A stretch of 64,000 bases of DNA from Piromyces finnis (lineage: Eukaryota; Neocallimastigomycota; Neocallimastigomycetes; Neocallimastigales; Neocallimastigaceae): NCBI GenBank assembly GCA_002104945.1, contig MCFH01000061.1:186001-250000 (forward strand), in the 5' to 3' direction. Below are positions 10,601 through 24,452 of the stretch, piece by piece. Position 1 is the stretch's first letter; each line of letters begins with the position of its first letter. Under the pieces are notes generated by a model. The model saw only the letters and a list, made by a program, of their open reading frames with translations, was not told where the DNA came from and did no database searches. The position numbers were made by a program, and so were the translations under genes.

Positions 10601-11728
10601 GAAGAAAAGTTCACCAAAATAGATGGTGTGGATTACTTTATTGATGGAAGGAATTATCGAAAACTGATCACAGAAACTAATGAGAAGCTGAAATTAATTT
10701 TGGATGCTCATAACATTGGACATGAAGGATATTATAAAACTTATCAACGTCTGAGAAAAAGCTATTATTGGAATGATATGGTTAACGATATTCGACGAGT
10801 TGTAGCAAAATGTGAAAAATGTCAACTTAATCGCCCTCAACCGTATCCAGAACCTATAGAAAATCTTCCAACTGAAGTTGAAGCTCCCTTCACCCATCTG
10901 GGCTTAGATATCATTGGGCCGTTAGTAAAAACTCGTAATAATAATCAATATATTATAGTGGCAGTCGATCATTTCACAAAGTGGGTTGAAGCCGAACCCA
11001 CTGCAAGTATTACCTCAAAAGATGTTATAAAATTTTTAATCAACGTCTTCTCTCGACATGGAGTACCACAGGTTATTACCACTGATAATGGTGTCCAATT
11101 TACATCCGATATGACAAAGGTTTTTCTTGATTTATATGATGTTTATGTAAGGTTTGTATCAACCTATCACCCAGAAAGTAATGGTTTGACTGAAAATAGA
11201 AATAAAGAAATTGGAAAGCTTCTAAGATTACTTGGAACAGAAAACAAGGATTGGGATGAAGTTTTGCCTTCTGCCCTATGGGCGCTTAGAACTACTAAAA
11301 ATACTGTCACGAACCACTCTAGCTTTGAATTAGTCTATGGACGAGAGGATCAGCAACCCTTTGATATTGCTGCTAGACCTACTAAGGGTACTAATCAGTC
11401 TTCGGATGAAATCTTACTTGAGAAGTTTATTAATCATTACAGGTGGACGTTAGAAGCTTGTGAGAATATTAAAAATGCAAATAAGTACTGGGTTGCTAGA
11501 AGGGAAGAAAAACAAAGTATGACCAAGGGCAAAAATATCCAGATCGGTGATCTAGTATTAGTTAGAAATTTTAACCGAACAAAGTTAGAGCCTTATTTTG
11601 TTGGACCACTCAAAGTTGTCAAGAAACAATTTAATACGATTACATTAGCTGATATATCCACTGGAATGCAGATGAATCGAAATGTTCATCTTAAGAACAT
11701 TGTAAAGTTTAACTCTGCTTTTACGTAA
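7664..11728 (+). CDS. pol: Pol polyprotein of element 1
   Basis: The pol frame opens at 7664 and the first ATG is 7739 (1329 residues). It is probably made as a Gag-Pol fusion by -1 frameshifting. Numbering from the ATG: a charged linker (1-290); aspartic protease with D306-S-C instead of D-T/S-G; RT with D595 and FIDD (657-660); RNase H with D806, E848, D875, D919; integrase zinc finger H991, H995, C1025, C1028; integrase core D1057, D1116, E1152 (D-D-35-E spacing); and a C-terminal GDLVLV...VGPLKVV module. No chromodomain follows. It would copy the RNA and insert the cDNA. No lesions are seen; the DSC protease motif is the one oddity and is shared with element 2. Confidence 0.95.
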   Translation, partial: QSFKSLSGRRSTPIVNKIASIQYQSMSSEETTSQSDWSKDDDEDGENESDFEDTDINENFLVCANKRKLDKIGKEQDDNKEKRLHKSLKNDPRPILTPALRKGKAQELENIPIDFSLKQMHPSIISQPNIRKQKLKERKLRDIERASSSEQKEEGKRKSTSPDEDLIIIDYDEEEILSANTDKKNAKVVENDNPSESTRPTSNSTLNKLMTEQKKEKPAGSKGKKTARNIQMIADSEEYNVVKDLNETKCNITFGQLLNSAPKLRKQVSEGLKLEKNDTKIVGALDNFNATSVLVNNVDHSYVSKSKEVSEEDIAMVDATVDGVPGKLLVDSCSNLSIITKKYLDKLPHQYESIGLSCGRIRLATKNDDYSEGIIIRVPVQINDLTITADFRVVDKEDPFYDMLINLKTQMDNNLFIHPLRYSLCRFNSNGFVEDIAPINNKNDEEEKVMCMIRRVGDEDFKSDLKKIEGLPPSEYIHNKNFTETLNEKYREQIVRILEENIEIIATSSKELTPSKLTPHKINLKPGAKPIKQRSYRLAKFKSDILKEELSKLINKKLIEPSYSEWSSPVVLVPKHNGKWRMCVDYRKVNDLSEKDAYSIPFIDEIFDSLHGATIFTTMDLYSGYHQILMDEESIELTSFTTKFGNYQFKVMPFGLTGAPATFQREMNRILFPLIGKCVYNFIDDILIYSKNIEEHIEHINQVLAIFRENKLKINIEKCHFMQTEVDVLGHRLTTEGLKPLDSKIQAIKSWKPPSNIHELRSFLGSIGYYRDFISNYAKLTAPLCKLLRKGVPFNWCNEQQESFIILKEKLINAPILKFPDFEKEFIIRTDASYEGIGGVLLQKEGTDIEHPIHYISRSLTKAEKNYGITDLEGTALFYCITKLKPYIMGSPFKTIVYTDHKPLIGLFKNKEPNNARQTRWCLTASMLGVDIRYEQGKKNVVADALSRMRNKKDKKVIAAKINKGIEETMLSRVIKEFVEEKFTKIDGVDYFIDGRNYRKLITETNEKLKLILDAHNIGHEGYYKTYQRLRKSYYWNDMVNDIRRVVAKCEKCQLNRPQPYPEPIENLPTEVEAPFTHLGLDIIGPLVKTRNNNQYIIVAVDHFTKWVEAEPTASITSKDVIKFLINVFSRHGVPQVITTDNGVQFTSDMTKVFLDLYDVYVRFVSTYHPESNGLTENRNKEIGKLLRLLGTENKDWDEVLPSALWALRTTKNTVTNHSSFELVYGREDQQPFDIAARPTKGTNQSSDEILLEKFINHYRWTLEACENIKNANKYWVARREEKQSMTKGKNIQIGDLVLVRNFNRTKLEPYFVGPLKVVKKQFNTITLADISTGMQMNRNVHLKNIVKFNSAFT
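7670..7703 (+). promoter_or_regulatory. -1 ribosomal frameshift signal, gag/pol of element 1
   Basis: In the gag frame the sequence reads CA-T-TTA-AAT-CAT-TAA. The heptamer T TTA AAT (7670-7676) fits the X XXY YYZ slippery consensus. A 7-nt spacer follows. Then comes a hairpin with stem TGGGAG (7684-7689)/CTCCCA (7698-7703) and an 8-nt loop. The -1 frame is open from 7664 straight into the pol ORF, so slippage would give a Gag-Pol fusion. Element 2 (14937-14970) and H (24443-24477) keep the same layout. Confidence 0.85.
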
Positions 11729-11740
11729 GCAAGAGTCTTC

Positions 11741-11751
11741 GTGGGGGCACT
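11741..11751 (+). promoter_or_regulatory. Polypurine tract of element 1
   Basis: GTGGGGGCACT lies immediately before the 3' LTR. It closely parallels AAAGTGGGGGCATCC before the 3' LTR of element 2. Expected role: plus-strand primer. Confidence 0.7.
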
Positions 11752-12468
11752 TGTTAAGGAACCAACAAATAATGTTATTTTTGTCATAATTAATGATTAT
11801 GACCTAATCCATTATTGTTCCTAAATGTATGAAAACTTTACAATATTCTAATTTGTAAATTAATGTATACATGAAAATTATATTTAAATTTATTAATGAT
11901 TATTTTATTAAACTTAAATTTTATTTTATTAAATTTAAAAATTAATTTAGTAATAATAAAGTAATAATAATATATTGAAATTATAGTTTATTGAACTTTT
12001 AGTTTAATTTATCAAGTTAATGAATTTTTATTAATTAAAATTATGAATAATATTTCTGTAAAATAGTAAAATTCTTTAGTTAAATATATGTGAAGTAAAC
12101 TTTTAATGTATGTTAATCAATTCAATAATATGTATAATTATTTATTATAATAGTAATGTAATTTTATTATTAATTTAAAAGTAATTTAAATACAAAATTT
12201 AATGTAATAATTAAAGTCTAATTCTTTTAATTAACACTACTTAAATTTCTACAAAAGGTATAAAAAGGTGTATATTATAAGAATTAGAAGAGAGAGATAA
12301 TTTTATTTTTATTTTTATTTTTATTTTTGTAATTATATATTCTTAATATTTTAATAAAACAAACTTATTAATAAAACAATTTTTCTTATTTAATTTTAAT
12401 ATTATTTTTGAGTATTGATAAATTTATTAATATTTTATAAATAAAACTAAATTCCTCGAACCATAACA
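11752..12468 (+). repeat. 3' LTR of element 1
   Basis: A 717-bp copy of 4913-5628, differing by about one inserted A near 12421. It is followed by TTGT and then directly by the 5' LTR of element 2. Confidence 0.95.
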
Positions 12469-12472
12469 TTGT

Positions 12473-13228
12473 TGATACAAGATGCATAGAAAAATATAAT
12501 ATTTTAAATATTTTATGAATAATATCTAATCCTTTTATAAATTGTATATCAATTACTAATGATAATAATAATTAAACTATATTAGTATAAATTATTATGA
12601 CGCAAATGTTACACATACATTAGAATAATTAGTTACACAAGAAAGGAAAAGATATAAAAGGGAGTGTTAAAGCAGAAGATATCAAAGGAGGGAGAACTTT
12701 TCATTTATAAATAATATTTGATATTTTAGTTTTAAGTATTAGTTTTATTTTATTTTTATATTAATAGTTTTAGTTTAAGTTAGTTTTAGGTTAATAATTA
12801 CGTATTTAGTATTTATTATATTTCATTCCGTTTAAATATTAATTATAAAAGAAAAGAATATTTATTGTTTATTTTTATTATTTCAGAAAAGTTATATTTT
12901 ATCATTAATAATACTTTTATCAACATATTTTTATATTTCACATTATATTTTACTATTTATATTTATTCAATAATAACTTTCGATCCTATTAGTATTGAAT
13001 GTTATTAATGTTATAATCATAATAATAATACTAATTAAATAAAGAATCTTTAAACCAAAATCTATTTAATTATATTATTATAAAATTTATTATTTTTATT
13101 ATTTATTTTTATTATTATAAAATAGAAATAAATACAATATTAACTAATATATTATTCATATATCATTCCCTATTGCTAACGTTCATAATTATATTTTATT
13201 TATGGTGTTTTTGAAATATATTGCATCA
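12473..13228 (+). repeat. 5' LTR of element 2
   Basis: Identical by eye to 20350-21105. A probable TATA box, GATATAAAAGGGAG, lies near 12651-12664. Confidence 0.95.
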
Positions 13229-13235
13229 TAAAATT

Positions 13236-13252
13236 TGGTGGAGAATCCGGGC
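13236..13252 (+). promoter_or_regulatory. Primer-binding site of element 2
   Basis: TGGTGGAGAATCCGGGC, 7 nt after the LTR, as in element 1. It would pair with a tRNA 3' end whose acceptor begins GGAGAAT. The first 13 bases are identical to the PBS of the short element at 2456-2468. Confidence 0.75.
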
Positions 13253-13488
13253 GTAGCAATATTGAATAATATGAAACATTAATAGTATTATTTCTATTCT
13301 AATTATATTTATTTTTTTTATTTATTTTATTACTTTTAATTAAAATAAGTTCTTTTATATAAATAAAACTTTCTACTATAAAACTATTAATTATACACAA
13401 ATATTATTATATATATATAAAATTATTATAACAATAATATATAAGAAGTTATTATATAAATTTATTTTAAAATAAATAAATAATTAAA

Positions 13489-14946
13489 ATGGTTGACGCC
13501 ACTAAAGTAAAAAGAGACCTTCCATACCTCTGCGATTATGGAAAGGATATTGATTCTTGGATGGAGGATTTTATAAGTGTCATGGAGATCCATGATATAC
13601 AAGAGCCCTCTAGAATATTTGTGTGGTTAAAAGTTGCCGTTGAAGCGGATATCAAGAATGTTTTGAAATCTTTATGTACCTCTCATAATAACGTTAAAAG
13701 GTATCCTACTTATAAAGAGGTACAATCTGCTATTGAAGATTATCTGGAAATAAAACCAGGGGATAAATGTTCAGTATTAAAAACATTAAAAATTAAACAA
13801 AATGAAACTATAAAAAGCTTCAACTATAAATACTTAACTCTTTACCACCGCTTGGAAAGAGATTTTATGAAAATTATTTCTGTGGATGACTATTTAAACT
13901 CTATTAAGAAAAGAGTTTATCCACACTCCCAAGTTATATTAGCCGAATGTGAAACATTATCTGAAGCTTTTAAAGTTGCTGAAAAGGCTGAGAAAGCCGA
14001 AAGAAGAACCCTAGAAAGTACTGAAACTAACAATATTTCTATGGTATACCAAAATACAAAAAATACTCGAAATGTTTTGTTAAACCATCCGTTATATAGA
14101 GGATTAGTAGATGATGATAATGTTAATATTAACCATAGCAATTTTAATAACTCTTATTCAAATTATGTACAAGAAAAGCCTATCGGAAGATCCTATCCAG
14201 GTATCCCAAGAAATTATGAAAATGTGTACTTTAATAATAGTAACTTCCGGAGTATCAGATGTTACTATTGCAAGCAAATGAGACATAAAGCTAGTGAATG
14301 CCCAAATAAAAGAGAAAGAAATAATTTCAATAATTTCAATAATTTTAATCAATTTAATAATCAAAGAAATTCTTATAACAGATATGGAAATTTATATAAT
14401 AATAATGATAACAATAATTACAACAATAATAGTTATTTAAATGGATTTAACACTAATACTAATAACAACAACCAAAAGGATAATAGAAATATTAATGAAA
14501 ATAATTATATGGATTATTATCATAAAAATAACTATAATAATATGAATAACAATTATTATATGTACACCAATAATGATTATAAGAAAGGTAATTTTAATCC
14601 AAATGGAAATTACAATTATAATGAAAGTAATAATATTAATAGCTACAATAATTATAATAATACTATTGGATATAATGGATATAATAATAATGGTTTTAAT
14701 AGTTATAATAAAAACAACACAATGAACAATAATACATTTAATAACGTCAGTAATGTTAATAAGAATAATATGAGGAACAACATTAATGATAGTGATAACA
14801 GGAACAATATTAATAATAATTACCCTAATCAATTAAATAATCAATATTATAATAATTATTATAGTAAGACCTTACCAGAAAATAATTACAATAAAGCAAC
14901 CAAAATAAATTTAAACAATCCATCTGAATCAAATAATTTAAACTAG
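13489..14946 (+). CDS. gag: Gag of element 2, Asn-rich tail
   Basis: A 485-residue Gag. Residues 1-250 look like a capsid region (YKEVQSAIEDYLEIKPGD, MKIISVDDYLNSIKKR, ECETLSEAFKVAEKAEK). A zinc knuckle follows, C258-x2-C261-x4-H266-x4-C271. After it comes a roughly 200-residue tail made largely of Asn, Tyr and Ser. Such tails are prion-like in composition and could help particle assembly or condensates (inference). The start ATG at 13489 is the first after the leader. The gag stop TAG follows directly on the TTTAAAC heptamer, so a Gag-Pol fusion by -1 shift is expected. The protein is longer than element 1 Gag only because of the Asn tail. Confidence 0.9.
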   Translation: MVDATKVKRDLPYLCDYGKDIDSWMEDFISVMEIHDIQEPSRIFVWLKVAVEADIKNVLKSLCTSHNNVKRYPTYKEVQSAIEDYLEIKPGDKCSVLKTLKIKQNETIKSFNYKYLTLYHRLERDFMKIISVDDYLNSIKKRVYPHSQVILAECETLSEAFKVAEKAEKAERRTLESTETNNISMVYQNTKNTRNVLLNHPLYRGLVDDDNVNINHSNFNNSYSNYVQEKPIGRSYPGIPRNYENVYFNNSNFRSIRCYYCKQMRHKASECPNKRERNNFNNFNNFNQFNNQRNSYNRYGNLYNNNDNNNYNNNSYLNGFNTNTNNNNQKDNRNINENNYMDYYHKNNYNNMNNNYYMYTNNDYKKGNFNPNGNYNYNESNNINSYNNYNNTIGYNGYNNNGFNSYNKNNTMNNNTFNNVSNVNKNNMRNNINDSDNRNNINNNYPNQLNNQYYNNYYSKTLPENNYNKATKINLNNPSESNNLN

Positions 14947-14970
14947 TCTATGGGAGAAGGACAACTCCCA
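14937..14970 (+). promoter_or_regulatory. -1 ribosomal frameshift signal, gag/pol of element 2
   Basis: The end of gag reads AAT-TTA-AAC-TAG, giving the heptamer T TTA AAC (14937-14943), a well-known -1 slippery sequence. A 7-nt spacer is followed by stem TGGGAG (14951-14956)/CTCCCA (14965-14970) with an 8-nt loop. The -1 frame is open through the hairpin to the ATG at 15030 and on to 16205. Confidence 0.87.
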
Positions 14971-15029
14971 GTAATCAAACCAAGTTTGGCAATTCTTTTG
15001 ATTCAAATGATGAAATAAATGAAAATATT

Positions 15030-15139
15030 ATGTATGTTCATAATAATAATAATGAACTAAATGGGAATAATTATTTCTATGATAGTCATAATGTTAATTT
15101 TAACAACAATCCTAATACTAATTTTATTTATAATGATAC

Positions 15140-15170
<31 letters not shown>

Positions 15171-15179
15171 TCTTATGAT

Positions 15180-15214
<35 letters not shown>

Positions 15215-16205
15215 TTCTTATGATATTAATAATAATAATAATTATATATATGACAATAATACTTATGTTTATGATATTAAACACAATGATAATAATTATG
15301 ATATTAGTGATAATAAGGATAACTATATATATGATGAAAATAACTATGATGTTTATGCTACTAAGTATAATAATTATGATGATAATAATAATAATAAAGA
15401 TTTTAATATAAATTGTGAAAATATTTATAATAATATCAACGAATATAAATGTAACAATATTAATAATATTAATAAAGATAATGATAAGTACAAGGAAAAC
15501 AACAATAATGTTTATGAGAAAGATTATGGAATATTAAATAATTCTTGTGGGTGTGATAGAAGTTGTACATCTAATAATAATAATATGATAAGAAATTGTA
15601 AGACATTAAATATAAAAGAACAATATTATGATAGACAACAAGAAAATAAAAATGAGTACTGCCATATAGGTGAAGATAATGAAGTGGTAGCTGTTACTCA
15701 GAAGAATGAAAAATTAAATAAGTCTAAAAGGTTAACACCATTTAAAGATACCGAAAGAAAATTAAAAGAAAACCCTATTCCTTTTAGCACACCTGCTTTA
15801 AAATTAGCTAAACGGAAAATGAACAATAATAAAACTAATAAAAGCGTAGCTATGGATGAAGATACCACATTAGAGGAAACTATTGAAACCAATACTATGA
15901 ATGAAAATAAAAGTCCAGATAATAATCCAAAGAAGGAAAAACAGGTATCATTTTCTGAAGATGTGAAATCAATTAAAGAATCAGAAATAATAGTTTTAGA
16001 TGATAATATTAACAAAGGAAATAACAAAAGTGATAAAGTCTTAGAAACCACTAATGATACTAGTAAAACAAATAAATTAAATTACTTAGATTTGTCTGTT
16101 ATAAATAAACCCAATATTTCAAATGCAAAAAAATTAAGTAAACAAGAAAAATTAAATGAAATAAAGAATAATTTAAATGATAGTATAAAGAAATCCAATC
16201 TCTGA
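15030..16205 (+). CDS. N-terminal part of element 2 pol, Asn-rich linker
   Basis: The first ATG of the -1 frame is at 15030, but the frame is open from the frameshift site, so this is the start of Pol rather than a separate gene. Residues 1-180 are mostly Asn, Asp and Tyr encoded by AAT repeats. Residues 230-391 hold charged blocks, RKLKENPIPFSTPALKLAKR and DLSVINKPNISNAKKLSK, that match the pol linker of element H (KLRENPLPIHTKATQMK, DPSAIAGKNISSAKKINK). It ends at TGA 16203-16205, where the protease/RT frame continues one base back. That is either a mutation or a second shift site. No enzymatic motif is present. Confidence 0.8.
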
Positions 16206-16243
16206 GTAAAACTAGTAATCCAAAATTAGAAAAACATATTAAA

Positions 16244-20017
<3,774 letters not shown>

Positions 20018-20296
20018 GCAATAAATAATATTGAAACAGCTAATGAGCTATGGAAAGATAGAAGAAGACAAATAAAAAGACTACGTAGTGAATTTAAGCC
20101 TGGTGATTTAGTTCTAATTAGAAATTTTAATAGAAGAAAATTAGATCCTTATTATCTTGGACCTCTAAAAATTGTAAAACAACAACTTAATACTGTAACA
20201 GTATGCGATCCAATTACAAATGATATTGCAGAAAGAAATATTCATTTAAAGAATGTAATTCCCTATATTAGTAGTTTTATTGAAATGAAACATTAA
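20018..20296 (+). pseudogene. C-terminal pol remnant of element 2
   Basis: In frame with pol after the TAA at 20015. It reads through NNIETANELWKDRRR, GDLVLIRNFNRRKLDP and YLGPLKIVKQQ and ends NIHLKNVIPYISSF..., colinear with the element 1 integrase C-terminus. It ends at TAA 20294-20296. The open frame shows that the stop is a recent single change. Confidence 0.9.
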
Positions 20297-20309
20297 TGAA
20301 AAATACGAC

Positions 20310-20349
20310 GACTTCAAGGGACGAAGTCTTATTTAAAGTGGGGGCATCC
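20310..20349 (+). promoter_or_regulatory. Stem-loop and polypurine tract of element 2
   Basis: Stem GACTTC/GAAGTC with loop AAGGGAC (20310-20328), then AAAGTGGGGGCATCC (20335-20349), then the 3' LTR. The same loop and spacing occur in the short element at 1672-1692. Confidence 0.7.
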
Positions 20350-21105
20350 TGATACAAGATGCATAGAAAAATATAATATTTTAAATATTTTATGAATAAT
20401 ATCTAATCCTTTTATAAATTGTATATCAATTACTAATGATAATAATAATTAAACTATATTAGTATAAATTATTATGACGCAAATGTTACACATACATTAG
20501 AATAATTAGTTACACAAGAAAGGAAAAGATATAAAAGGGAGTGTTAAAGCAGAAGATATCAAAGGAGGGAGAACTTTTCATTTATAAATAATATTTGATA
20601 TTTTAGTTTTAAGTATTAGTTTTATTTTATTTTTATATTAATAGTTTTAGTTTAAGTTAGTTTTAGGTTAATAATTACGTATTTAGTATTTATTATATTT
20701 CATTCCGTTTAAATATTAATTATAAAAGAAAAGAATATTTATTGTTTATTTTTATTATTTCAGAAAAGTTATATTTTATCATTAATAATACTTTTATCAA
20801 CATATTTTTATATTTCACATTATATTTTACTATTTATATTTATTCAATAATAACTTTCGATCCTATTAGTATTGAATGTTATTAATGTTATAATCATAAT
20901 AATAATACTAATTAAATAAAGAATCTTTAAACCAAAATCTATTTAATTATATTATTATAAAATTTATTATTTTTATTATTTATTTTTATTATTATAAAAT
21001 AGAAATAAATACAATATTAACTAATATATTATTCATATATCATTCCCTATTGCTAACGTTCATAATTATATTTTATTTATGGTGTTTTTGAAATATATTG
21101 CATCA
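20350..21105 (+). repeat. 3' LTR of element 2
   Basis: A 756-bp copy of the 5' LTR, followed by TTAA and then another LTR-like start, TGATACGC. Confidence 0.95.
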
Positions 21106-21109
21106 TTAA

Positions 21110-22924
21110 TGATACGCTACTCATATAAAAACGTAATAAAAACTAGCCGAATAAACGCAATGTGAAGATATTAACTGGATTTAAAACAAATTCAGATAAT
21201 ATCTATAATTAATTAAACATAATAATTATAATTAAATAATTTCAATAATTATTTTAAAACACTTTTAAAAGTCACCTTTTAAATTTTGATTCAGTGAAAG
21301 GGTTATGATTTCAAAAATTTAATATCAATACACTATAACCCTTAGCCAAAAATAAGCAAGTACGAAATAAGGCGTAACTCGCCAAAAACGATCGCTACGG
21401 CTGTGGAATATATCTTTGAAACTAGGTTTGTTAGAAAGCTTAGGAAGAAAGTTACAATTTGGTACAATCGCGGTCCTTCTAACTGATCATTTAAGGAAGT
21501 TATGATCATTTAAAGATTTTAATAGGTAAATTAAAATCAATATGATATCAAGTATGGATCATAAATATTTCTTATGACTTGATGAAATTAAAAATATATT
21601 AATAGGAATTTTAATTATATTAATTTAATTAATGATAACGACTGTTACTAAAAATAGAACTAGACCCATTTAGGTGTAACAGTTAACACCTATAAATTAA
21701 ATAATCTTAATTATTATAAAATAGGTTAACGGCAAGTTTTATTAGAAATAATTTTTAAAATAATAATTATTTAATTATAACAAATATGTTATGTTAATAT
21801 CAATTAATAATGATGAATTATTAATTGAATAGTTTTTATAATTACTAATTAGGATCAAATGTTTAAATGATTAATCATATGTTTATTTTATTTTATGTCA
21901 TGACAAACAAACAATCAAACAAACAATTTTATTACTTATTTAATTATATTATTAATATATTACATGTAATACTTTATTCTTATTAATATCAATTTAATAA
22001 TCTGAACAAAGAATATAAAAGAGAATGAATTGAATTCGATTTTAATTCTTTGTAAAGATTATAGTTATAATCTTAATTATATAGTTACTAAATATAATAT
22101 CATTTATATTATTATTATTAAATAAATAAAAATTTATAAAAAGTTATTTTAAAAGTAAATATAAATTTTTCATTTTTCATTTGGAAGTTTAAAGTGTTAT
22201 TTTATTATCAAATTTAATTTCTTAAAAAACATATTTACTATATAATTAATAACATTCTGACCTGGCCGCATAACCAAAACCAAAAACTTAACAAAATATG
22301 TTATGAATATTAGTGGATTCATGATAATTTATTTAAATAATGTTTTATTCATTTAATTAATAAGAAATAATATTTTAGAAAAACATTATTTAATAATATT
22401 TTTAGAGATATTTATTAATTATAATTATTAAGATTTTATATTTATTAAAGTTTAAATAATATCTCTTTATTCATTTGATGTGGAAGGAAATTTAAATAAA
22501 TGAAATAGTTAGTCATTCCTCCCTCAAATGATTAAAATGACTTAAGCAAGTAATAAAGATAAGTCATAAGCTTAAAGTCATTATATAAATATTTAATATA
22601 TTTTAATTTATAGAATAGTTAATTATATTAAAATTGGAATCATGTATTTTATAATTAATGTAACTTTATTAAATAGAATAATTATTTATTAATTGATTTA
22701 AAAATTATAAATACTCGAAATTAATTCAACAATTTAATTTTTCGAGAAATCATTAAGCTTTATAACTCTACTTAATGATTAATAAAATATTTGATTAATA
22801 AAATGTATTAATAAATTTATTAATAAATAAAAGTATTATAATAAAACATAATTTATATTAATTTAATAAGTAGGGTTAGGGCATTCTGACCTAACTTACC
22901 TAAATTCATCTAAAATCCTTAACA
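21110..22924 (+). repeat. Degenerate LTR-derived region (family G and others)
   Basis: Its first roughly 50 bp (TGATACGCTACTC...CGAATAAACGC) match the start of the solo LTR at 48876. The sequences then differ. It contains a GTTAGAAAG module (21430-21438) shared with LTR F and with 50542-50550. Two related end-like segments, CATTCTGACCT...CTTAACA, lie at about 22254-22295 and 22884-22924. No ORFs. Probably two or more truncated LTRs fused together. Confidence 0.5.
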
Positions 22925-23499
22925 AAATATTATTATAAAAATAATTATTAAATAATTTTATATAGTTTAGCATAAAAATATAATTTACATAAAATCAAAT
23001 ATTTTATAAATTTATATATTTGATTGGGTTAAATTATAAAAATAATTTTTAATATAAAGAATAATAATAATTTTTAGTAGAAAATAAGAAGACTTAACAT
23101 ATTAATAATAAGTTAAATTTTAATAATAGTTAATATAGTTAATTGAATAATACATAATAATAATTAAAAGACAAAAATAAGTTTTTATATAATAAAAATT
23201 ATTGTTAAAAAGGGTATAAAAACAATAAATAAAAAAAAAATATAAAAACGAAATTAAACTTTTCTAATTTGTAATTATTGTGTTAATAATAAATAATATT
23301 TTATAGAATAAATCTGGTGTTATTATTCTATATAAATATTACTAAATAATAAAACTATATATATTATAAAATAAATTAAAATAAATAATAAAACAAGTAG
23401 ATATTGTTAAAGCTCGTACAATAGCTGTCGAGATAAAACAATATAAGATAACGAATAAGTAGTTTAAAAAGTTGTAGAATAACTACCATTCCGTTATCA
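22925..23499 (+). repeat. 5' LTR of element H, lacking its first 46 bp
   Basis: Matches 47511-48052 of the 3' LTR with scattered changes, plus a small insertion near 23197-23232. The first 46 bp are replaced by sequence ending CTTAACA. Those same 46 bp occur alone at 49944-49989. Confidence 0.85.
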
Positions 23500-23501
23500 A
23501 G

Positions 23502-23517
23502 TGGTGGAGAACCTCAG
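23502..23517 (+). promoter_or_regulatory. Primer-binding site of element H
   Basis: TGGTGGAGAACCTCAG, 2 nt after the LTR. It shares the TGGTGGAGA core with elements 1 and 2 and with the short element. Confidence 0.7.
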
Positions 23518-23599
23518 TCGTCCCGTGGGAAAGCCGAAAATATAAATAATTCCTATTAATTAGTATATTTAGTATATTTATCTCATTTATTTACTAAAT

Positions 23600-24452
23600 A
23601 TGACTGAAAATAAAAACAGTTTTGAAAGAGCCGCTAGTATGGCTAAAGAAATAAGCCCTCTTGGTAAGAAAGATACTAAGTTCTTCAGATGGAAAATGGA
23701 ACTTGAAGATATTTAGAAGACTTAGCTCTTTCTGAAAAAGAAAAGAAGAGAATTGCTTTGCTTGCTACTTCTGGTAACTCAAAGGATCTTTGTAATGATA
23801 TTTATTATGAAGATAGATCCCTATCTTATAATGAATTTATCAATAAAATATCTAACTTATTTGAGGATGATAAAACCTCCAATAGAAACCTAAATAAGTT
23901 AGAAAAAATAAAAGTAAACAAAAGTTCAGTTAGAGAATTTAACCGTTCTTTTAACGACCTTTTGAAAGAAATTAGAGAAAGGGACAAGCCGTCTGAAGAA
24001 AGACTTGTTTTTCTTTATACAAAAGCTTTTAATAGGAGAACTTCTATATTAAATTCTCTTATTAACAAACAACCAAAAACTTTAAAGGATGCTATGGTCA
24101 TTGCTATTAAAGCAGATGAACTTCTATCTGCTTATGAAAGTGATGATGAATATGTATCCAATAAAAGAACTCAAAATAAAAATAATTATTATAAGAGAAA
24201 AACAGAAGTTGAAGATAAAACCTCTTATAATAAAAACAAAAATAATAGTAGTACTGATAATGAAAAGACTACTAAAGAAGAAGCTAAAGAATCAGATCTG
24301 GATGCCTTGACCAAAAGCTTTGCCCAGATGAAAATTCATGTCTGTCACCGTTGTAACCAGAGAGGACACGATGCCCGCTTCTGCCCAACGAAATGACTGA
24401 TATGAACAAAATCATAGCTACCCTCCTCAAAACCCAAAACCATTTAAATTAG
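23600..24452 (+). pseudogene. gag: Gag of element H, frameshifted
   Basis: The ATG at 23600 opens MTENKNSFERAASMAKEISP and stops at a TAG near 23717. Gag continues in another frame (about 23719-24396). That part contains SVREFNRSFNDLLKEIRERD, resembling SVKDFNRRYRSL of element 1, and the zinc knuckle CHRCNQRGHDARFC. A second shift just after the knuckle leads into a frame ending TQNHLN-TAG at 24450-24452, parallel to DNHLNH-stop in element 1. At least two indels therefore break gag. Confidence 0.85.

Larger units (their letters stand above)
4913..12468 (+). mobile_element. Ty3/gypsy retrotransposon, element 1
   Basis: A complete 7.6-kb element. LTRs of 716 and 717 bp (TGTTAAGG...CCATAACA) differ visibly by about one base. 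It has a TGG-type PBS, a 1.17-kb leader, a gag ORF, a -1 frameshift site, a 1329-residue pol ORF with protease, RT, RNase H and integrase, and a GTGGGGGCACT purine-rich tract before the 3' LTR. All catalytic residues of RT, RNase H and integrase are present. No frame lesions were found, so it may be active. No clear 5-bp target duplication is seen. It lies 3 bp after a degenerate LTR and 4 bp before element 2. Confidence 0.95.
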
